Of a stretch of DNA of 12,374 nucleotides, positions 7,495 to 12,374 are shown piece after piece. The translations under genes were made by a program, and so were the position numbers. Each line of letters starts with the position of its first letter. Position 1 is the stretch's first letter. The DNA is taken from assembly GCA_020048595.1 (NCBI GenBank), contig JAIFMH010000245.1, positions 1 through 12,374 on the forward strand. The letters are read 5' to 3'. The notes under the pieces are model-generated. The model was not told the DNA's origin, did not search any database, and saw only the letters and a list, made by a program, of their open reading frames with translations. The DNA is from Bacteroidota bacterium (GTDB lineage Bacteria > Bacteroidota > Bacteroidia > Bacteroidales > UBA4417).

Positions 7495-7514
7495 AACGAT
7501 TATTCTAACGATTA
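7494..7514 (-). repeat. Direct repeat TAATCGTTA at the GH16 translation start
   Basis: The 9-base unit TAATCGTTA (minus strand) occurs at 7506-7514 and again at 7494-7502, 12 bases apart. The last base pair of the second copy includes the first base of the start codon region. It forms the A/T-rich leader immediately before the ATG in place of a Shine-Dalgarno sequence. It could be chance, a leader element, or a binding site. Confidence 0.4.
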
Positions 7515-7578
7515 ATTTTAGAGTCCGGGTTTCCTGAAATATTCTGAAACGCAGGAATGCTCTGTTTTTTTTGCATTG

Positions 7579-7606
7579 AAATGGAGGAGTAATTACTCCT
7601 CCATTT
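7579..7606. promoter_or_regulatory. Perfect 28-base palindrome between binding-protein and enzyme genes
   Basis: AAATGGAGGAGTAA at 7579-7592 is followed at once by its exact reverse complement at 7593-7606. In RNA it would fold to a hairpin of about 12 bp with a 4-base loop. It lies 56 bases past the stop of the PKD lipoprotein gene and 84 bases before the GH16 start. On the minus strand only TTT and then CAATGC follow, so a full intrinsic terminator is not evident. On the plus strand the last T's run to TTTTT (7604-7608). Likely roles are partial attenuation or 3'-end protection that lets susCD and the binding proteins be expressed more than the enzymes downstream. Confidence 0.6.
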
Positions 7607-7662
7607 TTCACCAAATCTGCATAACCATTAACCAAATTTAATGGTCATACGCTTTTTATTTT

Positions 7663-8607
7663 TTATTCAACTACGATGAGCTTAACGTACCATGCATTAA
7701 TATTTGTGCCTGGAATGTCAGCTCTGAGCGACATAGTGGTTTCAGTGATTTCAAGAATCATGTATTTATGGAAACCACTAAAAAATCCGCAATGGCCTTT
7801 TTGAGAAAATGTAATATAGTCTCTTTTGGGTGAAGTGGAAGTAGCCGGATCTCCGTCATAATCAAACGCTTCCGTATAATCAGGATAAGTGAGTATCCAT
7901 TCGTCACCATAGCCGCCATACACACCTGGAGTTGCAGGATCAAAATCTCTGGCAAAGTACTCCTTAATCCCGTACATATCGCCATTGGTTGTATGCGTAA
8001 ACACTTTGGAATTTGTGAAAGTGTAAATATCGTCATAAATGCCTTTTCCAACTTTTTCATTTGGCTGAGCTGCCCACCAGCTTGGGATAAAGGTTTCAGC
8101 ATTGCCATCAGGACGATCAGCACCAGGCCCAAGGCCAAGGTGAGCTGCCTCATCATTAGCTACGCGCCATTTTTTACCAGTAGGACTGTCACCGGTAAGC
8201 AACGTAACTAATGCCGGATCTACAGCAAATGCATAGTAAACTTCAATATCCTGCATTGAAGTAGTTGTTATGCCACCTTTTCCCAATGCACTAATAATGA
8301 CGCGGTATTTCTTTAAACCGACTTTATTATATTTCCGTGTTATTTTCGATTGGCAAACCTGTGGAGATGAGCCATCACCAAAGTCAACTTTGTACGAAAT
8401 AGCATCATTGGCAACAAATGTAAAGTTTACAAGTCCTGAACCATCCCCATAAGGCTGTTCCGCAGTTTTACCAACGATATCAGTGGTAATTGCCAAATCG
8501 GTAGGGGTAGTTAAATCCCCCAGATTGTATGTCTCCTTTTTGCAACCGGTAAAACTTACCAGTATCGTTGCAAAAATCAGTATTGATGATTTTATATATC
8601 CTTTCAT
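7663..8607 (-). CDS. PKD-domain surface lipoprotein with unassigned C-terminal domain (probable glycan-binding protein)
   Basis: A 314-residue lipoprotein. The signal ends in SFTGC with lipidated Cys22 followed by KKE. Residues about 33-125 form a PKD-type Ig-like domain, marked by VDFGDGS (74-80) and a final strand near IEVYYAF. Residues about 135-314 form a separate domain that I recognise only as one recurring in Bacteroidota glucan loci. It has GKKWRVA (144-150), SWWAAQPNEK (176-185), GIYDDIYTF (189-197), KYMILEITETTMSLR (281-295) and several tryptophans (147, 177, 178, 237, 306) that could stack on sugar rings. The strand pattern looks lipocalin-like, which is a guess. No catalytic motif was seen. 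It follows the SusE-position gene by 14 bases, so it is most likely a second surface glucan-binding protein, in the place of SusF. Confidence 0.75.
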   Translation of the reverse strand: MKGYIKSSILIFATILVSFTGCKKETYNLGDLTTPTDLAITTDIVGKTAEQPYGDGSGLVNFTFVANDAISYKVDFGDGSSPQVCQSKITRKYNKVGLKKYRVIISALGKGGITTTSMQDIEVYYAFAVDPALVTLLTGDSPTGKKWRVANDEAAHLGLGPGADRPDGNAETFIPSWWAAQPNEKVGKGIYDDIYTFTNSKVFTHTTNGDMYGIKEYFARDFDPATPGVYGGYGDEWILTYPDYTEAFDYDGDPATSTSPKRDYITFSQKGHCGFFSGFHKYMILEITETTMSLRADIPGTNINAWYVKLIVVE

Positions 8608-8621
8608 AATTTTTGTTTTTT

Positions 8622-9722
8622 TTACTTGGTTAACCTGAAATTATCAACATAGAAAACAGCCCCGGCTCCATCAAACGTATCGTTGAAACGTAAAACGAGT
8701 TGATTAAATTTTGTTGTACCTGGTATTTCAGCAATGGTACCAAAATCAAACACCAGTTCTTCCCAAACACCGGATTTAGTGAAAGCTACTTTTAAAATTG
8801 CAACTCCATTAGCTGGAGTACCACCCACTGCCGATTCCAGTTCAACATTCATTTTTAAACCTATATTGGCAGGATCAGGATTGTAAACCAGTACTTTAAC
8901 TTTTTTACCTTTGGTGAAATCGAGAGGAGCATCCAACGGACTATAGGTACCGCTCCAACCTTCGAAGCCTTTTGTAAACTTACCAACTGTGGAAGTGGTA
9001 TTGAGGCCTTGTTTATTGGGATTAGCAACCTTTTCAAATAGTTGTCCACCACCAAATGTCCCGAAGAAGTAATTGATGATAGGACTTTCAAAATCAATCG
9101 GGAAAACAAATGGTACAGTTATAATTACAGGAGTAATCAATTCAGATTTAGCCGCTCCGCCACTTAAAGCAACAACTTTAACATCAAATGTATCCAGACT
9201 GGTATAGGTATGTGATATTTCAGCACCTAATGCCAGCGGAGTACCTGTTTCACCTACTACGTCGCCATAATACACTAAAAATGATTTGGCAAAGTCGGCA
9301 GTTGCTTTTACTTTTATGGTAGCAACTGATTTCGTTATGGTTACGATCAGATTTTCCGGAGCTCTGTAAACAACACTTAAAGGAAAAGTGGATTCAGTAG
9401 TGATTCCGGTTACGCTTTTGGCTACAATCTTCACCAGATAGTTTCCTTCGGCATATTTATGAACTACTTTACCTCCGGGAAGTACATTTACTGGAGCTGA
9501 AGTAGTGTCACCAAAATGAACATCAAATGAACCGGCACCTTCACCACCGGGAGTTATAGTAACGTTTCCTGAATTGTCAGTTGTCTGATCAATCAGTGAG
9601 GTTAATTTGGCAGGAGCTGTAACTGACTGCACAAATGAAGTATCATCATATATTTCTTCCTTGCAACTTGCCATAGTAGCTAACAGAACCAACATGGCTG
9701 CAACGTATTTTATTATTTTCAT
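8622..9722 (-). CDS. SusE-position surface glycan-binding lipoprotein (two PKD-like domains plus CBM-like domain)
   Basis: A 366-residue lipoprotein with signal MKIIKYVAAMLVLLATMASC, lipidated Cys20, followed by KEEIYDD, an acidic surface-export-like stretch. Residues about 36-118 and 122-203 are two PKD/Ig-like domains, with the degenerate signatures DVHFGDTTSAP (67-77) and VYYGDVVGETG (150-160). Residues about 206-366 form a beta-sandwich of the carbohydrate-binding or galactose-binding-like type: FPIDFESP, GGGQLFEKVANPNKQG, KFTKGFEGWSG, then VWEELVFDFG and the closing FYVDNFRLTK. No catalytic residues are recognisable. Placed 27 bases after susD, it fills the SusE position and should hold beta-glucan at the cell surface. 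The PKD domains would act as spacers lifting the binding domain from the membrane. The glucan ligand is inferred from the GH16 and GH17 neighbours. Confidence 0.78.
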   Translation of the reverse strand: MKIIKYVAAMLVLLATMASCKEEIYDDTSFVQSVTAPAKLTSLIDQTTDNSGNVTITPGGEGAGSFDVHFGDTTSAPVNVLPGGKVVHKYAEGNYLVKIVAKSVTGITTESTFPLSVVYRAPENLIVTITKSVATIKVKATADFAKSFLVYYGDVVGETGTPLALGAEISHTYTSLDTFDVKVVALSGGAAKSELITPVIITVPFVFPIDFESPIINYFFGTFGGGQLFEKVANPNKQGLNTTSTVGKFTKGFEGWSGTYSPLDAPLDFTKGKKVKVLVYNPDPANIGLKMNVELESAVGGTPANGVAILKVAFTKSGVWEELVFDFGTIAEIPGTTKFNQLVLRFNDTFDGAGAVFYVDNFRLTK

Positions 9723-9749
9723 GTTCTTGTTTTTTTATCGTTAAATTAA

Positions 9750-11258
9750 TTACCACATTGGATTTTGGGATATTCCTGAAATATCTCTTTCCCTTTGAGG
9801 AATCGGGAATACTTCATTTTTACCACTTACGAAACCTGTTATTACAGTAGCTGCCTGTCCGGTACGTACCAGATCGAAGAAACGATCGCCTTCCATAGCC
9901 AGTTCCAATCTACGTTCCTCCCAAATGGCTTGTTTCAATGATGTTCCGGTTGCAGTAATGTTGTGCAGTTCATCACCAAAAGCACGTTTCCTGACCTGGT
10001 TTAAGTAACCTTGCGCTTTGGCATCATCAGGTGCACTTGAGCGGTTAATTGCTTCAGCTGCCATTAACAATACATCAGCATAACGAATTATCCGTTGATT
10101 GTTGGCATAATTTAACTCAACCTGCCCACTGGTCTGGCCTTTCATAGGCAGGTATTTTTTATTGTACAAACCGGTGTTTTTATACGGTGCCACCTGGTAA
10201 GTAACATTTAGAGAAGGATTAGCGGTTTTGTAAGCTTCCACATCAAATACAGTCTCAACTTTTCTTCTATCACCTGCTGCATAAGCATTGGCTAAATCCT
10301 GCGTTGGAAGGTTAGTACTCCAGCCAACACCATAAGGCATTTCCTGTGTACCATTTAATCCCCTGACTCCACATTGCTGAACTGCCAGATTGCCTTGTCC
10401 CCTGGTAACACCACCCCAGTTGTAATAAGGCGATCCGTTAGAGTACTGTATTTCGAAAACTGATTCGGTACCATTTTCACCTGACAATAAAAATATATCG
10501 CCAAAATTAGGAACCAAACTGAAAGGGCCTTTTACCACATTATCCAGAATTGCTGCTGCCTCATCAAATTTTTCCTGGTACAGCAGTACTTTCCCTAATA
10601 ATGCCTGGGCAGCAAAATTTGTTATCCTGCCTGGTTGTGTAGTTGTGGGAGGCAATACGCTGATTGCAGCCTTCAGGTCGATTTCTATCTGGGCATACAC
10701 ATCAGCTTTAGGTTGTCTCTCTAATGTTCCAAAATCACCAACACCTAATTTGCGGTCAGTAAACAATACAACATCTCCGAAAAACCGTACCAGCATAAAA
10801 TAATGATACGCCCTTATAAAGTACAATTCACCATACATTGCATCTTTACCGGTAAATTCAATTGCTTCTCCGGCCAGGTTCTTGTCTTTGTATTGCACAA
10901 GGTAGTTAACCCTGTTAATACCTTCGTAAGCAGCCTTCCAGATTTCTTCAAGTTGTCCGTTAACCGGTGTAAGTGTGTAGTCATCAATTTGCTGAAGATC
11001 CAGAACGTCAGACGCATTTTCGCCACCTGAAACTGCGTTATCGGAGGCAATATCGCCAATAACCACAGCCTGGTTAAGCCACTGCAATGGTGTATAACAA
11101 CTTACAGCCATCGTTTTGTAGTCGTCAGCTGATTTTAAATAGTCAGCATCTGTAATTGCATATTCATCATGCGGATCGAAATCAATCCATTTTGAACAAC
11201 TGTTGAAGACTGATGCCAGGAGGACCAACCCTATCAATATTATTTTTTTACTTTTCAT
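9750..11258 (-). CDS. susD: SusD-like outer-membrane glycan-binding lipoprotein (RagB/SusD family)
   Basis: A complete 502-residue SusD homologue. It forms the lid on the SusC channel at the cell surface and delivers oligosaccharides for TonB-driven import. The signal peptide ends at Cys21 (ASVFNSC), and the mature start SKWIDFDPHDEY is typical of the family. Residues about 100-230 contain the helical repeats of the fold (EIWKAAYEGINRVNYLV, ELYFIRAYHYFMLVRFFGDV). The C-terminus carries the standard hallmarks RYADVLLMAAEAINR (389-403), EERRLELAMEGDRFFDLVRTG and the final VFPIPQRERDISG. The start is 17 bases past the susC stop, so the two are cotranscribed. Ligand specificity cannot be read from the sequence; beta-1,3-glucan is inferred from the enzymes downstream. 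Confidence 0.95.
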   Translation of the reverse strand: MKSKKIILIGLVLLASVFNSCSKWIDFDPHDEYAITDADYLKSADDYKTMAVSCYTPLQWLNQAVVIGDIASDNAVSGGENASDVLDLQQIDDYTLTPVNGQLEEIWKAAYEGINRVNYLVQYKDKNLAGEAIEFTGKDAMYGELYFIRAYHYFMLVRFFGDVVLFTDRKLGVGDFGTLERQPKADVYAQIEIDLKAAISVLPPTTTQPGRITNFAAQALLGKVLLYQEKFDEAAAILDNVVKGPFSLVPNFGDIFLLSGENGTESVFEIQYSNGSPYYNWGGVTRGQGNLAVQQCGVRGLNGTQEMPYGVGWSTNLPTQDLANAYAAGDRRKVETVFDVEAYKTANPSLNVTYQVAPYKNTGLYNKKYLPMKGQTSGQVELNYANNQRIIRYADVLLMAAEAINRSSAPDDAKAQGYLNQVRKRAFGDELHNITATGTSLKQAIWEERRLELAMEGDRFFDLVRTGQAATVITGFVSGKNEVFPIPQRERDISGISQNPMW

Positions 11259-11275
11259 CTTGTTTGCTTTTAAAA

Positions 11276-12374
11276 TTAAAACTTAAGGTCTAATCCTACA
11301 GAGAATGTGCGTGCCTGTGGGTAATTACCACGGTCAACGCCAGTATCTAAAATTCCACCAGGTATTTCTGGGTCGTAACCGGTATACTTGGTAAAAGTAT
11401 ATAGGTTTTTAGCCTGAACATAAACCCTCATTTTAGTAAATACTTTGTCCCCGATTAAGGATTTTGGTATTGTATAACCTAATAATATATTCTTAATTTT
11501 AACGAATGATCCGTCCTCAACATACCTGTCGGAAACCCTGATATTGCTGTTAGCATCGGTAAAGGAGTATCGTGGAGTATTTGCGTCGTTGGTTGATCCT
11601 TCGCCTGTCCATCTGCCTAAAATGCTTCTGAATTTATTGGAATACTGGGCATTACGTTCATATGCCCTGTAAATATCATTACCTACGGAAGCATAAGTGA
11701 AAACTGTAAAGTCGAAGTTTTTATATTCGAATCCCAGGTTCCAGCCCATGGTAAAGGTAGGGAACGGATCGCCGATTTTTGTTTTGTCAAGGTCGGTAAT
11801 AGTTCCGTCGTTATTTACATCCACAAACTTGATATCTCCCGGTACAGCACCGGATTGAGTCGGGCTGGCAGCAATCTCCTCTACAGTCTGAAACAATCCG
11901 TCGGTTTTATACCCGTAGAAATATCCTGGTGTAAAATCCTTTTGAAAACGGGTTACATTCTGTGATTGACCGTTAAAATATCCTCCACCTGAATAAAACT
12001 GTGTTCCATCGCTATTGGTTTCGGTTACCAGGTTTTTGGAAGTTGTAAAAGTGATTGAGGTATTTAAAAGAAAACCGTCGGCTAGCTGTGTATTATATGC
12101 AATTGACAAATCAATACCACTACTTTTTGTTGATCCTATGTTGGCATCAACAGGTAATGAAGTTCCGGCATAAAAAGGTGAAGCTAAAGTAAACAAAAGC
12201 CCGTCAACTTTCTTTTGGAAATAATCAACGGATAAGGATAATTTATTTTTCAGAATACTCATATCAAAACCGGCATTCAGCTGATTTTGTTTTTCCCATG
12301 CCAGGTTTTCATTTTTAAAGGAGTTAACTGTTGACCCATTCAGGAAAGTAGATCCGAATGTATATCCGTTACTG
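11276..12374 (-). CDS. susC: SusC-like TonB-dependent outer-membrane transporter, C-terminal fragment
   Basis: The last 365 residues of a SusC-family transporter; the reading frame stays open through base 12374, so the 5' part lies outside the window. An internal ATG at 12262 is not the start, because upstream codons continue in family-typical sequence (NENLAWEKQNQLNAGFD before MSILKNKL). Visible hallmarks are VDYFQKKVDGLLF, the periplasm-side turn GDIKFVDVNNDGTITDLDKT and IGDPFPTFTMGWNLGFEYKNFDFTVF. The last strand ends in the aromatic residue required for barrel assembly (FSVGLDLKF). It imports oligosaccharides captured by the adjacent SusD, using TonB and the proton gradient. The plug domain, TonB box and any carboxypeptidase-like N-terminal domain cannot be examined here. 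Confidence 0.95.
   Translation of the reverse strand, partial: SNGYTFGSTFLNGSTVNSFKNENLAWEKQNQLNAGFDMSILKNKLSLSVDYFQKKVDGLLFTLASPFYAGTSLPVDANIGSTKSSGIDLSIAYNTQLADGFLLNTSITFTTSKNLVTETNSDGTQFYSGGGYFNGQSQNVTRFQKDFTPGYFYGYKTDGLFQTVEEIAASPTQSGAVPGDIKFVDVNNDGTITDLDKTKIGDPFPTFTMGWNLGFEYKNFDFTVFTYASVGNDIYRAYERNAQYSNKFRSILGRWTGEGSTNDANTPRYSFTDANSNIRVSDRYVEDGSFVKIKNILLGYTIPKSLIGDKVFTKMRVYVQAKNLYTFTKYTGYDPEIPGGILDTGVDRGNYPQARTFSVGLDLKF

Noticed and set aside
7579..7608. Palindrome as a standard intrinsic terminator for the upstream binding-protein genes
   Set aside because: On the transcribed strand the hairpin is followed by TTT and then CAATGC, not a T-run; the longer T-run is on the opposite side, so only attenuation or processing is suggested.
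7495..7635. In-frame upstream ATG extending the surface GH16 by 47 residues
   Set aside because: The extension has no recognisable domain, runs across the perfect palindrome and would bury the lipoprotein signal whose cysteine is at residue 22 of the shorter form.
7758..8156. 132-codon open frame in another minus-strand frame within the PKD lipoprotein gene
   Set aside because: It overlaps a gene with a signal peptide and recognisable domains in the main frame, and its translation shows no family features.
11276..12262. A separate gene starting at the ATG at 12262
   Set aside because: The frame continues without a stop to the window edge and the upstream codons encode SusC-typical sequence, so this is an internal methionine.

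Overview
The window looks like part of a polysaccharide utilization locus (PUL) from a member of the Bacteroidota. The signs are a SusC/SusD pair, a run of lipoproteins with Bacteroidota-type lipoboxes and acidic or lysine-rich residues after the cysteine, almost no Shine-Dalgarno sequences, and AT-rich spacers. The exact family cannot be resolved from sequence reading alone. All eight genes lie on the minus strand, so transcription runs from high to low coordinates, and the promoter and the 5' part of susC lie beyond base 12374.

In transcription order: (1) the C-terminal part of a SusC-like TonB-dependent transporter; (2) a SusD-like lipoprotein; (3) a lipoprotein with two PKD-like domains and a C-terminal carbohydrate-binding-type beta-sandwich; (4) a lipoprotein with one PKD domain and an unassigned Trp-rich C-terminal domain; (5) a lipoprotein with a Calx-beta-like domain and a GH16 beta-glucanase domain; (6) a secreted, probably periplasmic, fusion of a glycerophosphodiester phosphodiesterase (GDPD) domain with a second GH16 domain; (7) a very large GH94-clan phosphorylase, best matched in memory to the GH149/GH161 beta-1,3-glucan phosphorylases; (8) a compact GH17 enzyme. 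Genes 1 to 4 are separated by only 14 to 27 bases. A perfect 28-base palindrome sits in the 168-base gap before gene 5, and a 124-base AT-rich spacer with a dyad precedes gene 7.

Together the genes suggest use of a beta-1,3-glucan (laminarin-like, callose/curdlan-like or a mixed glucan). Surface binding proteins and the surface GH16 capture and cut the polymer, and SusCD imports oligosaccharides. The GDPD-GH16 protein works in the periplasm. The phosphorylase and GH17, neither of which has a signal peptide, finish the job in the cytoplasm and would yield glucose 1-phosphate. The most unusual element is the GDPD-GH16 fusion. It suggests that the target glucan may carry glycerophosphoryl or other phosphodiester substituents, or may be linked to a phosphodiester anchor. 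No inner-membrane sugar transporter, GH3 beta-glucosidase or PUL regulator is visible in the window.

The only non-coding end region, bases 1 to 201 downstream of the last gene, holds a tandem heptamer repeat, a small CTGACAG inverted repeat and a TTAAC-type repeat. There is no non-coding stretch longer than 300 bases and no RNA gene, CRISPR array or mobile element that I can support.
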